NCBI GenBank assembly: GCA_964599635.1
Contig: CAZRGM010000028.1
Span: 1 to 64,000, forward strand
Source: WJMT01 sp964599635
GTDB taxonomy: Bacteria > Acidobacteriota > Aminicenantia > Aminicenantales > Aminicenantaceae
Length of the DNA stretch: 64,000 nucleotides
Direction: 5' to 3'
The first letter of the stretch is position 1; every line of letters begins with the position of its first letter. Below, in pieces: positions 18,207 through 27,003 of this stretch. The notes beneath the pieces are model-generated. The model did no database searches. It saw only the letters and a list, made by a program, of their open reading frames with translations, and was not told the DNA's origin. The position numbers were made by a program, and so were the translations under genes.

Positions 18207-19997
18207 ATGGGATCTAAGAATAGATTGAGCAGGGGAAGAACACATTATTGCGGTGAGCTGCGGATGGTAGATGTAGGCAGAGAGGTTGTTTTATTCGGTT
18301 GGGTCAGTAGGGTCAGAGACATAGGGAATCTTATCTTTATCGATTTAAGAGATCGGGAAGGTTTGGTTCAGGTCGTCATATCTTCGGAATTAAAGGATCT
18401 TATCAACAAGGCTAAAGATCTTCGGATGGAATATGTCATAGGAATCAAGGGAACAGTCAAACCTAGAGAGCCAAACATGAGGAATCTTGAACTTCTTACT
18501 GGAGATATCGAAATTCAAGCCAAGACAATGGAATTTTTAAGCGAAAGCGAGATTCTTCCTTTTGTGATTTCCGACCCTGTCAAAGCATCTGAAGAGATGC
18601 GGTTAAAATACAGATATCTGGATTTAAGAAGGCCCTCAATGCAGAGGAATATAAGGCTTCGCCACAGGGCGGCGATGACAGTTCGAAATTTTTTGGATCG
18701 GAAGGGTTTTTATGAAATTGAAACGCCTTTTTTAACGAAATCGACCCCTGAAGGGGCCAGAGATTATCTGGTGCCCAGTCGGGAGTATAAAGGGCGCTTT
18801 TTTGCTCTTCCCCAGTCTCCACAAATTTTCAAGCAGATCTTTATGATTTCAGGATTTGACAAGTATTTTCAGATAGTGAGATGTTTTAGGGATGAGGATT
18901 TAAGGGCTGACAGACAGCCTGAGTTCACTCAAATAGATATGGAGATGAGTTTTGTTGGACAGGAAGAAGTGCTTTCTGTGACTGAAGAAATGATGACTTC
19001 CCTCTTTGCTTTGATCGGTGTTAATCTGGAGAGCCCGTTTCCTAGGCTGACTTATCAAGAAAGTTTAAAAAGATTTGGTACGGATAGACCTGACCTTCGA
19101 AATGGCTTGGAAATCAAAGATCTGACTGATATTGGTCTGCGGTTAGATTCTCCTGTTATAAAAGCAGCCCTTGATAAAAATGGGGTGCTCAGAGGCCTTC
19201 AGGTTAAGAACGGGAGACAAATCTCAAGGAGTCAGCTCGATAAGGTCAGGGAAAAGGCAGAAAAGCTAGGAGCCAAGGGGATTATATGGATTAAAAAGGA
19301 ATCGGAGTTCAGATCTTCTTTAAAACTCAAAGATGAAGAATTTATCAGTATTTGGGAAAAGGTTCAAGCGGATGAGGATGATTTGGTTCTTTTAGTGGCG
19401 GATCATGAAGAGACAGCTTCGCGTGTTTTAGGAAATTTAAGAACGGATTTTTCTTTTCAGGAAGAACCGGATAGTCAAGAGTTTCGATTTGTCTGGATAA
19501 CAGACTTTCCCCTTTTCGAATGGAGTGAGGATGAAAAGAGATTGGTTTCTATGCATCATCCGTTTACATCCCCTAAAGAAGATGATTTAGCCAAATTGGA
19601 GAGAGAACCTCTAAAGGTCAAGGCAAATGCTTATGATCTGGTTGTCAATGGAATTGAGATTGGAGGAGGTTCCGTAAGGATCAGAGATATAGATATCCAG
19701 AGAAGAATATTCAATGTTCTGGGCTTGGTTAAAGAGGAAACAGAACAAAAATTTGGATTCTTTTTAAAAGCATTGTCCTTTGGGGCTCCCCCTCACGGGG
19801 GAATAGCCCTAGGCTTTGATCGCATTGTGATGATTTTAGCAGGAGAAAAATCTATCCGTGACGTCATTCCTTTTCCAAAGACCACCAGTTCTCTCTGCCT
19901 TATGACAGATTCCCCATCAGAGGTGCATGAACAGCAGATTAGGGAACTGGGAATAAAAATCATAAGAAGAGATCAAGGGAGAATGAAGGATGATTGA
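18207..19997 (+). CDS. aspS: Aspartyl-tRNA synthetase, bacterial type
   Basis: A 596-residue class II synthetase of full length. Order: N-terminal OB anticodon-binding domain (VVLFGWVSRVRDIGNLIFID), catalytic domain beginning SEEMRLKYRYLDLRRP with TPEGARDYLVPSR, motif 2 CFRDEDLRADRQPEFTQIDM, the bacterial GAD insertion in the middle (about 290-410), and motif 3 GGIALGFDRIVMILAG. It aminoacylates tRNA-Asp; whether it also misacylates tRNA-Asn cannot be told because no asnS or gatCAB is in the window. The ATG follows GGGGAGAGACC. Its last 8 bases overlap the start of the aldolase gene, indicating co-translation. Confidence 0.96.
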   Translation: MGSKNRLSRGRTHYCGELRMVDVGREVVLFGWVSRVRDIGNLIFIDLRDREGLVQVVISSELKDLINKAKDLRMEYVIGIKGTVKPREPNMRNLELLTGDIEIQAKTMEFLSESEILPFVISDPVKASEEMRLKYRYLDLRRPSMQRNIRLRHRAAMTVRNFLDRKGFYEIETPFLTKSTPEGARDYLVPSREYKGRFFALPQSPQIFKQIFMISGFDKYFQIVRCFRDEDLRADRQPEFTQIDMEMSFVGQEEVLSVTEEMMTSLFALIGVNLESPFPRLTYQESLKRFGTDRPDLRNGLEIKDLTDIGLRLDSPVIKAALDKNGVLRGLQVKNGRQISRSQLDKVREKAEKLGAKGIIWIKKESEFRSSLKLKDEEFISIWEKVQADEDDLVLLVADHEETASRVLGNLRTDFSFQEEPDSQEFRFVWITDFPLFEWSEDEKRLVSMHHPFTSPKEDDLAKLEREPLKVKANAYDLVVNGIEIGGGSVRIRDIDIQRRIFNVLGLVKEETEQKFGFFLKALSFGAPPHGGIALGFDRIVMILAGEKSIRDVIPFPKTTSSLCLMTDSPSEVHEQQIRELGIKIIRRDQGRMKDD

Positions 19998-21264
19998 AAA
20001 TAAGAGTCGTGTGAGCCCTGAATATCAGGAAGCTTTAAGTTTAGGGCGGCCGCCTAATATAAAAACGCTGTTCCCCCATTCGAAGGCTTTGATTGTGAGT
20101 GGGAAATTTATTGACAGGGCTATCCTCAAGAAAGGAGAAGCCATATGTATCGCTGCTAATGGGAGGAGCCATTTTGTTCTACGCGGGGCATTGAGGGCTG
20201 CCCAGAAGGCGAATTCAGTGATCATCATTGAGATTGCGAAGTCAGAGGGAGGAGCCGATGCTTATTGTGCAGTTAACTTCTGGAATATAGCCAGACAGGT
20301 TGATGCGGTGTGCAACGAGCTTGGGATAACGGTTCCCGTCGCCGTTCATGCGGATCACTATGCCATAAAAAAGAGAGAAGATATCGAATCAGCTCGGGTT
20401 GAGATCCCGACTCTGTTTGAAGCAGGGTTGACATCACTTGCTGTGGATGCCTCTCACCTTCGTGAGGACGAAAATTTAATGGTCAATATAGAGCTTCGGG
20501 AATACATACCTGATTGGGCATCTTTAGAGACCGAAGTGGGAGAAATAAAAGGACAGGAAGGTCTCTCTACAGTGGAGGAAGCTTTATTCCAAATTCAAGG
20601 GCTTAATGCTCATGATATATTTCCGGATTGGATCGCTCTCAACAACGGCACCACTCATGGAATACAAGAAAGCGATCAGGGAATTCAGGTCGAGCTGACT
20701 TCCCAAATTCATAAAGCTCTTGAGAAATACCATGTCTCCGGGGCCCAGCATGGGACATCAGGGAATAATTCCGAGAGACTGCAGGAGATAGCGCAAAAGA
20801 CTCGGACCACCAAAGCCAATGTAGCGACAGCCCTTCAGATGATATCTTGGGGACTAGAGGTCAATGACTATGGGAATGTCCAACAGGATGATGAGGGTAA
20901 CTTCATTAAGATGGAAGGCGAAGGGGTAACTGAAGAAATGTGGGAGAAGATGAAATCTTATGCGGAAGAAAAAGGGCTCGAAGGTGGAGATTATAAGAAG
21001 CTGAATCTTCCTTTTGAGAACAAGCTCCTGGGTCAGCCTAGAGAAGTCAGGGAACGGATGATCAAAAGAGTGGAAGATTTTGTTTATCACATGATGGTCA
21101 ATGTGTTTAATGCCAGAGATACGGCTTCTCTTGCGTTAGAGACCATCCTGGAAGCTGGGTCATTCGACCCGGGACCTAAGGCAGAGCGGATAGAAGATCC
21201 TTCAGAGTGGACTCCTGAAAAAATCAGAGAAAAGGCCCAAGCTTTCTTTAGCGGTAAAAGTTAA
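19990..21264 (+). CDS. Class II fructose-bisphosphate aldolase family protein
   Basis: A 424-residue member of the class II aldolase barrel family. Zinc-ligand motifs are recognisable: the His pair in VAVHADHYA (equivalent to HLDHG), the Glu in LETEVGEIKGQE, the His of NNGTTHG and the His of SGAQHGTSGNN. It is longer than typical FbaA (about 350 residues) because of an insertion near residues 295-345 rich in Asp/Glu, and the phosphate-binding motifs diverge from Escherichia coli FbaA. It probably cleaves fructose-1,6-bisphosphate in glycolysis, matching the phosphofructokinase at 43 kb; a different sugar phosphate is possible. It ends the accA-hisS-aspS operon. Confidence 0.78.
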   Translation: MIENKSRVSPEYQEALSLGRPPNIKTLFPHSKALIVSGKFIDRAILKKGEAICIAANGRSHFVLRGALRAAQKANSVIIIEIAKSEGGADAYCAVNFWNIARQVDAVCNELGITVPVAVHADHYAIKKREDIESARVEIPTLFEAGLTSLAVDASHLREDENLMVNIELREYIPDWASLETEVGEIKGQEGLSTVEEALFQIQGLNAHDIFPDWIALNNGTTHGIQESDQGIQVELTSQIHKALEKYHVSGAQHGTSGNNSERLQEIAQKTRTTKANVATALQMISWGLEVNDYGNVQQDDEGNFIKMEGEGVTEEMWEKMKSYAEEKGLEGGDYKKLNLPFENKLLGQPREVRERMIKRVEDFVYHMMVNVFNARDTASLALETILEAGSFDPGPKAERIEDPSEWTPEKIREKAQAFFSGKS

Positions 21265-21290
21265 ACAGGCTCCTTTGATGAGGGTGATTT

Positions 21291-23210
21291 CTAAGATTCT
21301 GTGAAGCGGGATACAATAGTCCTGTTTTGATGGTTATAGATATTTTTTCCTTCTGGAGTGTAGAGGAAGTCAATTCTGTTTTTATAAAAATCAGCGATCT
21401 TTCGACGGACCATTTTTAGGGTTGAGTTGAGCATAGCATTTTCTTCTGTAAAGGGTTCCCCTAGGACGGCAATAGCCGAAGGCAGCCATCTCTGAGGGAA
21501 CATCCCCTCATGTTCTCCTCCGGATATAAAGGCATTGATTTGCTCTTGAATCATCTTTAAAACAGCATCCTGACCCTTTTCTGTTTTACAGGAAAGGTTT
21601 TGTTTTCTCAGCCACTCGAGCAAAGCATTTTTATTGGGTACGATCAGCGCTGCCGTATAGGGGCACTGATTGTTATAAAGCATCATTTGTTCTATGAATT
21701 CTGAGTTGTCAGTGATGGCTTCCTCTATTCCTTCAGGACTGTATTTTTCAGCGTCATTTCCTATAAGCAGACTTTTTTCTCTTCCCAAAACGTATAGAAA
21801 TCCATCTTCATCAAGATATCCTAAGTCTCCTGTATACAACCATCCATCTTTCAGCACTTCCTGAGTGGCTTTTTCGTTTTTCCAGTAGCCGGACATGACA
21901 TTTTCTCCCTTGACGGTGATTTCTCCTTTTTCTCCGGGTCCAACTGGATGACCGTTCTCATCTCTTATTTTGAGCTCTAAATTTTTGGCTACTTTACCTG
22001 AGGAGCCCAGTTTGTGAACTTGGGGAGAGTTGGATGAGATGACAGGGGCTGTTTCTGTGAGGCCGTATCCTTGGAACACGGGGATTCCTATAGCATAAAA
22101 GAATTTCTGAAGTTCTATATCTAACAAAGCTCCTCCCCCCACGAAAAATTCCAAGCGTCCCCCAAAATTCTGCCGAATTTTTTTTAAGATGAGCTTGTCA
22201 TAAAATAAAAGAATGGGTTTTTTTAGTTTTCTTTTGAGTCCTTGACCGCGATTCCAGCCGTTGGCGTTATAGTCATAGGCTGTTTTTAACGCTTTGTGAA
22301 AAAGATTCTCAATTTTAGTCCCTTTTTTTCTTATAGCGCTTTCTATATTTTTGCGGAAATTTTTAGCAAGAGCTGGGACACTCAACAGGATGGTGGGCCG
22401 TATTTCTCGGATGTTTTTAGGAATGTTCCGCAGGGTCTCCAGAGCACTTTTTCCCTGTTCAACTGAAGCCAGACTGGCTCCGTTTTTCATCATGGTGTAA
22501 ATACCGCAGGTATGAGCAAAAGCATGGTCCCACGGCAGAATCAGAAGGGTCACATAGTACTCTGGGCATGAAACAAGGGAATTTGACTGTTCGATATTGG
22601 CGGTGTAATTTCTATGGGTGAGAAGAATTCCTTTTGGGTCAGCTGTGGTTCCAGATGTATAGCAAATATTCGCATAGTCATTTTCATTAATGGACTGCCA
22701 TGTTGATTCGAAGTCATCTTTTTGAGACTTGAGATAATCTTGACCCCTGGTGATCACTTCATCTTTGTGGATTTCTTCAGATTCCCATTGATCCATTTCG
22801 TCAAGGATTATGATTTTTTCAAGGTCAGGAAGGTCTTTTTTGATTTTTCTTATTTTATCTGCCTGTGATTTAGAAACCATGACCATTTTGCATCCTGAGT
22901 GAGCGAGCCTGAATTTGAGATCAGAAAGGTCATTGATCTTTATTGAAATCGGGACATTCACAGCTCCTGCAAAAAGGATTCCCAGTTCACTCAAAACCCA
23001 GTCATTTCTCCCCTCTGATATCAGAGCAGCCCGATCTCCTTTTTTTAATCCCAGACTGATCAGACCGGCTGAAAAGTCATCAACATATTTCTCCATCTCC
23101 GAATAGGTTGTTCCTTGATATCTAGATTCCTTTTTTTCCCAAAGCAGGATATGGCTGCCGTATTTTTGGACACTGTCTTTAAAGAGTCTGGGTAATGTTC
23201 GTTGTGTCAT
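21291..23210 (-). CDS. Long-chain fatty acid-CoA ligase (AMP-forming)
   Basis: A 639-residue ANL-superfamily enzyme. The AMP-binding motif reads ICYTSGTTADPKGILLTHRN, followed by GYGLTETAPVIS, the YTGDLGYLDEDGFLYVLGRE hinge and a C-terminal domain with NDAEKYSPEGIEEAI. Length and the long linker region with FHKALKTAYDY match FadD15-type long-chain ligases (COG1022). It activates fatty acids to acyl-CoA at the membrane. One deviation: the C-terminal catalytic Lys of the usual GENI/GKxV part is not obvious. It lies 24 bp behind the POT transporter gene and has no strong ribosome site, so it probably is co-transcribed. Functional link between the two is unclear. Confidence 0.88.
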   Translation of the reverse strand: MTQRTLPRLFKDSVQKYGSHILLWEKKESRYQGTTYSEMEKYVDDFSAGLISLGLKKGDRAALISEGRNDWVLSELGILFAGAVNVPISIKINDLSDLKFRLAHSGCKMVMVSKSQADKIRKIKKDLPDLEKIIILDEMDQWESEEIHKDEVITRGQDYLKSQKDDFESTWQSINENDYANICYTSGTTADPKGILLTHRNYTANIEQSNSLVSCPEYYVTLLILPWDHAFAHTCGIYTMMKNGASLASVEQGKSALETLRNIPKNIREIRPTILLSVPALAKNFRKNIESAIRKKGTKIENLFHKALKTAYDYNANGWNRGQGLKRKLKKPILLFYDKLILKKIRQNFGGRLEFFVGGGALLDIELQKFFYAIGIPVFQGYGLTETAPVISSNSPQVHKLGSSGKVAKNLELKIRDENGHPVGPGEKGEITVKGENVMSGYWKNEKATQEVLKDGWLYTGDLGYLDEDGFLYVLGREKSLLIGNDAEKYSPEGIEEAITDNSEFIEQMMLYNNQCPYTAALIVPNKNALLEWLRKQNLSCKTEKGQDAVLKMIQEQINAFISGGEHEGMFPQRWLPSAIAVLGEPFTEENAMLNSTLKMVRRKIADFYKNRIDFLYTPEGKNIYNHQNRTIVSRFTES

Positions 23211-23234
23211 TTTTGATTGTATTTATACCTCTGT

Positions 23235-24899
23235 TTAGGATTCGGAAGCCCTTTCCAGTTTTTTCATGACAGAGAAAATAAGAGTTGCTGAAAGCAGACA
23301 CATCACAATCAACAACAGGAAAAACTGCCAGACCTCCCATCTATCCCAGAAATAGCCAATAAAACCAGCCAGGGCGTTTCCTATGGCTGTGGCTGCCAGC
23401 CATCCTCCCTGCATAGTTCCTTTATATTTAGGGGGGCTGACTTTAGAAACAAAAGAAATTCCCATAGGAGATAGGCAGAGTTCAGCTATGGTTACAGAAA
23501 AGTAGGTGGCGATCAGCCAATAGGGAGAAATGAGGACCGGGGAGACATTCCCCTGCAGTTCTGCCGGGGAAGGAAGGTTTCTAGAAGCGATCAACATGAT
23601 TCCGAATGAGAAAGCTGTGAGGATCATACCAATCCCAATTTTCTTTGGGGTGCTGGGCTCTTTTCCCCGTTTCTGGAGGAAGCTGAAAAATCCGATGACA
23701 ACCGGAGTCAGGAATACGATAAAAATGGGATTAAAATGCTGGAAAAGCTGAGGGCTGATAAGCATAATTGGGTTAAATCCAGAGACCACAGCGTAAGTGA
23801 CAAATCCGCCTCCAATCAAAAGAACGAGGCTTATGACTTTGGTTAGGGTCTTTGTTTTTTTTCTGAACAGGAGTGCCAGCCCTACCACAGCGGTAAGAAA
23901 AGGCAGAAACGATTTAAGGTTAAAAAAGGTAAACGTAGCTCTGCTGACCTTACTAACCGTATAATCCCTGGCAAACATGCTGAGTGTGAAGCCGTTTTGA
24001 TGGAAGCTCATCCAGAAAAAAATGACCACAAAGAAAACAAAGAAAAGAGCAAAAAGTCGGTCACGGGTTTGTTCTTTAGTCAGGTGGATCATTTTATCCC
24101 GGTGCTCTACGGAAGCTTCTTTTTGTTTTTCTGTTAAATCAGCATGTTTATAATATTTTTTGAAACCTACGAATATGAGAAGAGAAACGACGATACTCAA
24201 TGCTGTGATGGCAAAAGCCGCATTATAAGATTGACTCAGTGTTTCTATATACATTTGAGAGAAGGAGGGCAGGTCTGTAAAGCTGCTGCCCAGTTGAGCT
24301 TTAGCCAAAGAGAGAAGCTCTGAGGTATCCTTTAAAGCTCCATCAAGGAATTGGTGAGCCAAAGCGGGGATTCGTGCATTATAGGTGAGTCCAGCTCTAT
24401 GGAGAATCAAGTTGCTTATTCCCGTGGCGGCATGAGGAGCAAAAAAGGCTCCCACATTAATCCCCATGTAGAAAATATTAAAGGCAAAGTCACGGCTTTT
24501 TTCATACTTGGGATCATCATATAAATTTCCCACCAGAGCCTGGAGGTTCCCTTTAAAGAAACCAGTCCCCACACAGATAATGCCTAAGGCAATGAAGAGA
24601 AACACTTGACCAAATCCAGGAAGAGCCATGAGCCCATATCCCAGGATCATGAGGATGGTTCCTAGGGTGATTGTTTTCCCATATCCAATGACCCGGTCAG
24701 CCAGCCACCCTCCTAATAATGGAAAAAAGTAGATGCCGAAGAGAAATGTTCCGTAGACAGCTCCAGCTTGAGTGGCCGTGTAGCCGAATTTTGCTTGGAT
24801 GTAGTAGATAAATATTGCCAGCATGGTGTAGAAACCAAACCGTTCCCCCATGTTCGTAAAAAAGGCAACAAACAAACCTTTAGGGTGCTCTTTTAGCAT
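23235..24899 (-). CDS. POT/PTR family oligopeptide transporter (MFS)
   Basis: A 554-residue MFS protein with about 14 hydrophobic segments. The start follows AGGAGG. POT hallmarks are the N-terminal NMGERFGFYTMLAIF, FLFGIYFFPLLGGWLADR and FYMGINVGAFFAPHAA (equivalent to FYxxINxGSL). In proton-coupled members the first helix reads ExxERF; here the first Glu is Asn (NMGER), so proton coupling may differ. The clade with this motif is common in Bacteroidota-like peptide users. It should import di- or tripeptides and fits the secreted peptidases in this window. A large periplasmic-side loop (about residues 170-215) and a long central linker are present. Confidence 0.87.
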   Translation of the reverse strand: MLKEHPKGLFVAFFTNMGERFGFYTMLAIFIYYIQAKFGYTATQAGAVYGTFLFGIYFFPLLGGWLADRVIGYGKTITLGTILMILGYGLMALPGFGQVFLFIALGIICVGTGFFKGNLQALVGNLYDDPKYEKSRDFAFNIFYMGINVGAFFAPHAATGISNLILHRAGLTYNARIPALAHQFLDGALKDTSELLSLAKAQLGSSFTDLPSFSQMYIETLSQSYNAAFAITALSIVVSLLIFVGFKKYYKHADLTEKQKEASVEHRDKMIHLTKEQTRDRLFALFFVFFVVIFFWMSFHQNGFTLSMFARDYTVSKVSRATFTFFNLKSFLPFLTAVVGLALLFRKKTKTLTKVISLVLLIGGGFVTYAVVSGFNPIMLISPQLFQHFNPIFIVFLTPVVIGFFSFLQKRGKEPSTPKKIGIGMILTAFSFGIMLIASRNLPSPAELQGNVSPVLISPYWLIATYFSVTIAELCLSPMGISFVSKVSPPKYKGTMQGGWLAATAIGNALAGFIGYFWDRWEVWQFFLLLIVMCLLSATLIFSVMKKLERASES

Positions 24900-24957
24900 A
24901 GAACCTCCTTTTTTTCTTGAAAGTGGTAAATTGTTTCATTTCTATTCTGTTTTTATG

Positions 24958-24969
24958 ATTAACGTTAAT
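24958..24969. promoter_or_regulatory. Perfect 12-bp palindrome downstream of the POT promoter
   Basis: ATTAACGTTAAT is fully self-complementary and lies just 3' of the predicted -10 element of the POT transporter gene, about 58-70 bp before its ATG. The position suits an operator for a dimeric repressor. There is no second copy nearby, so chance in an AT-rich context is possible. Confidence 0.3.
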
Positions 24970-24973
24970 GACA

Positions 24974-25003
24974 ATCTTACCTTTATAAAATATATCCCGT
25001 CAA
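24974..25003 (-). promoter_or_regulatory. Possible promoter of the POT transporter operon
   Basis: On the minus strand TTGACG (24998-25003) is followed after 18 bp by TAAGAT (24974-24979). The -35 match is good and the -10 is mediocre. The leader to the ATG at 24899 would be about 68 nt. Confidence 0.35.
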
Positions 25004-25110
25004 TAAAAAATTTTACTTAAAAAGACAAAGAGAAAAGAATAAGCCAGTATGGGAAGGGAGTTTATATCATACTTTAAGTGAGTGACAGAAAAGGAAATCC
25101 ATATGGAATC

Positions 25111-26187
25111 TTATAAATATTTTTTTTGGCTTTTTTTTTGGAGGGTGTTCACCACTTGCTTGACTTTCTGGTCCTCATCCTTTTGGCAGATGAGAAGAGC
25201 ATCCTCTGTGTTGACAATCACCAAATTTTTAACTCCTATAAGAGCCGTGAGTTTGTTGGGATTGTAAAGAAGACAGTTTTGGGTATCAATGGTTACACTT
25301 TCTCCCCTTAAAGCATTTTGGTTTTGGTCTTTTTCCCAGATTTCAAGGAGCGAAGACCAGGAGCCGACATCAGACCATCCGAAATCGCCTCTTCCCATAA
25401 GAACTTCATGGGTTTTTTCCATCAAGGCATAATCGATAGAAATAGAGGGAATCTCATTGAAAATTTTTTTGAGTTTACCTTGATCTTTATTTTGGAGAGC
25501 ATCCAGAATTTTTTTCCAGTATGAAAACATTTCAGGTGCGTATTTTTCGAGATTTTCAGAGAAAACTTTGGCTTTCCAAAGAAACATGCCTGAGTTCCAA
25601 AAGTAGTTTCCTGATTTTAAAAAACTTTTTGCGGCATCTTGCTCAGGTTTTTCTTTAAATTCTTTGACTTTGAAGAAAGATTCCCCAGAGAAGAGAGAAG
25701 GATTTTTTTTAGAGAACTGGATGTACCCATAACCTGTAGAGGGATATGTTGGGGGGATGCCAAAGGTGATCAGAGAGGGGTTTTGATCTGCTGCATGAGC
25801 TGCAGCTTCTAATTTTTTTAAAAAGGTGGGGGCATCTTTAATCAAATGATCGGAGGGAAGAACAGAGATGATGGATTCCGGGTCTTTTAAATAAATATTT
25901 CCTGTGGCAAGAAGAAGGCAGGGAGCTGTGTTTTTTCCTTGGGGCTCTATAAGAAAATTTTCTGGTGGTATATGGGGAAGGAGTTTGGTTAATGTTTTTG
26001 TCTGTTTTTTGTTTGCGATGGTGTAAATATTGGGAGAGGAGATAAGAGGAGAGATCCTTTGGATGGTCTCTTCAACCATTGTTTTATCACTTATAATGGG
26101 AAGAAATTGTTTCGGTTTTTCTTTTCGACTCAAAGGCCAGAACCGACTTCCTATCCCCCCAGCAATGATCACGGCGTTTAGTTTCAT
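25111..26187 (-). CDS. manC: Mannose-1-phosphate guanylyltransferase
   Basis: A 358-residue nucleotidyltransferase. The start follows AGGAGGAAACA. The N-terminal signature GGIGSRFWPLSRKEKPKQFLP is that of GDP-mannose pyrophosphorylases (at residues 10-30), followed by LIEPQGKNTAPC, SVLPSDHLI and FKEKPEQ. It forms GDP-mannose from GTP and mannose-1-phosphate for envelope polysaccharide. The C-terminal phosphomannose isomerase domain of AlgA-type bifunctional enzymes is absent, so this is the short monofunctional form. It is the last gene of the long minus-strand run and lies 27 bp after uppP, with the phosphomannomutase two genes away supplying its substrate. Confidence 0.93.
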   Translation of the reverse strand: MKLNAVIIAGGIGSRFWPLSRKEKPKQFLPIISDKTMVEETIQRISPLISSPNIYTIANKKQTKTLTKLLPHIPPENFLIEPQGKNTAPCLLLATGNIYLKDPESIISVLPSDHLIKDAPTFLKKLEAAAHAADQNPSLITFGIPPTYPSTGYGYIQFSKKNPSLFSGESFFKVKEFKEKPEQDAAKSFLKSGNYFWNSGMFLWKAKVFSENLEKYAPEMFSYWKKILDALQNKDQGKLKKIFNEIPSISIDYALMEKTHEVLMGRGDFGWSDVGSWSSLLEIWEKDQNQNALRGESVTIDTQNCLLYNPNKLTALIGVKNLVIVNTEDALLICQKDEDQKVKQVVNTLQKKSQKKYL

Positions 26188-26214
26188 TGTTTCCTCCTGT
26201 TCTTTTTTTTCATT

Positions 26215-27003
26215 TTATCCTATTAGAATAAGCCCCAAAGCAGCAGCAGCTGCACAGTAAAAGGAGAATAAATAGAACTTTCCTCTATTGACGATTTTGA
26301 CCAGCAAAACCAGCGAGGCATAGCCAGCAACAGCAGCCGTTAAGACTCCTGTGATTATGATTCCCCATGGTTGGGTGGAAATAACTGATTTTTGCAGTTG
26401 AAAAAGGGAGGCTCCTAAAATGGCAGGGATTGAAAGGAGGAAGGAGAACTGAGTTGCCTTTTTTCTTTTCCAACCCAAAAAAAGAGCTCCTCCTATGGTC
26501 AATCCTGACCGAGAAAATCCGGGAACAATGGCCGCTCCCTGGAGCACTCCAATAATGAGAGGATGCAAGAAATAATTTGGCTTTTTTAGTTTGGCGAATT
26601 GAGTAAAAAAGAGGAATAAAGCCGTCCCAAACAAAGCTACACAGACGGCCTTGGGAGACTCAAAGAGAGATTCGAAAGTACTGCTGAAAAAATAACCGAT
26701 CAAAAATGTGGGGATAGAAGCCAGCAATAAAGAGAAAACAAGCAAGATGTCCGGATCTTTAGTTTTTAAGGAAGGTTTTTTGCAGAATCGAAGGAAGCTG
26801 ATGAAGATTTCTTTGATTTCTTTCCGTAAAAAAAATAATAGAGAAATGACTGTACCCAAATGGAGCATCACATCAACCAGAAGTTGAGGTTCTTTAAGAC
26901 CCAGAAGATTTTGCATGAGAACTAAATGCCCGGAACTGCTTATGGGGAAAAATTCGGTTATTCCTTGAATAATGCCTAAGAGTATTATTTTTGTTAAGCT
27001 CAA
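26215..27003 (-). CDS. uppP: Undecaprenyl-diphosphatase (bacitracin resistance type)
   Basis: A 262-residue membrane protein with about eight helices. The two catalytic signatures are present: QGITEFFPISSSGHLVLMQN near the N-terminus and PGFSRSGLTIGGALFLGW in the second half, together with an early Glu. It dephosphorylates undecaprenyl diphosphate so that the lipid carrier can be reused for peptidoglycan and O-antigen. Translation starts at TTG inside the end of the manB gene (TTGA overlap of 4 bp), so it is coupled to manB. This fits with neighbours making nucleotide sugars for the same carrier pathway. Confidence 0.95.
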   Translation of the reverse strand: MSLTKIILLGIIQGITEFFPISSSGHLVLMQNLLGLKEPQLLVDVMLHLGTVISLLFFLRKEIKEIFISFLRFCKKPSLKTKDPDILLVFSLLLASIPTFLIGYFFSSTFESLFESPKAVCVALFGTALFLFFTQFAKLKKPNYFLHPLIIGVLQGAAIVPGFSRSGLTIGGALFLGWKRKKATQFSFLLSIPAILGASLFQLQKSVISTQPWGIIITGVLTAAVAGYASLVLLVKIVNRGKFYLFSFYCAAAAALGLILIG

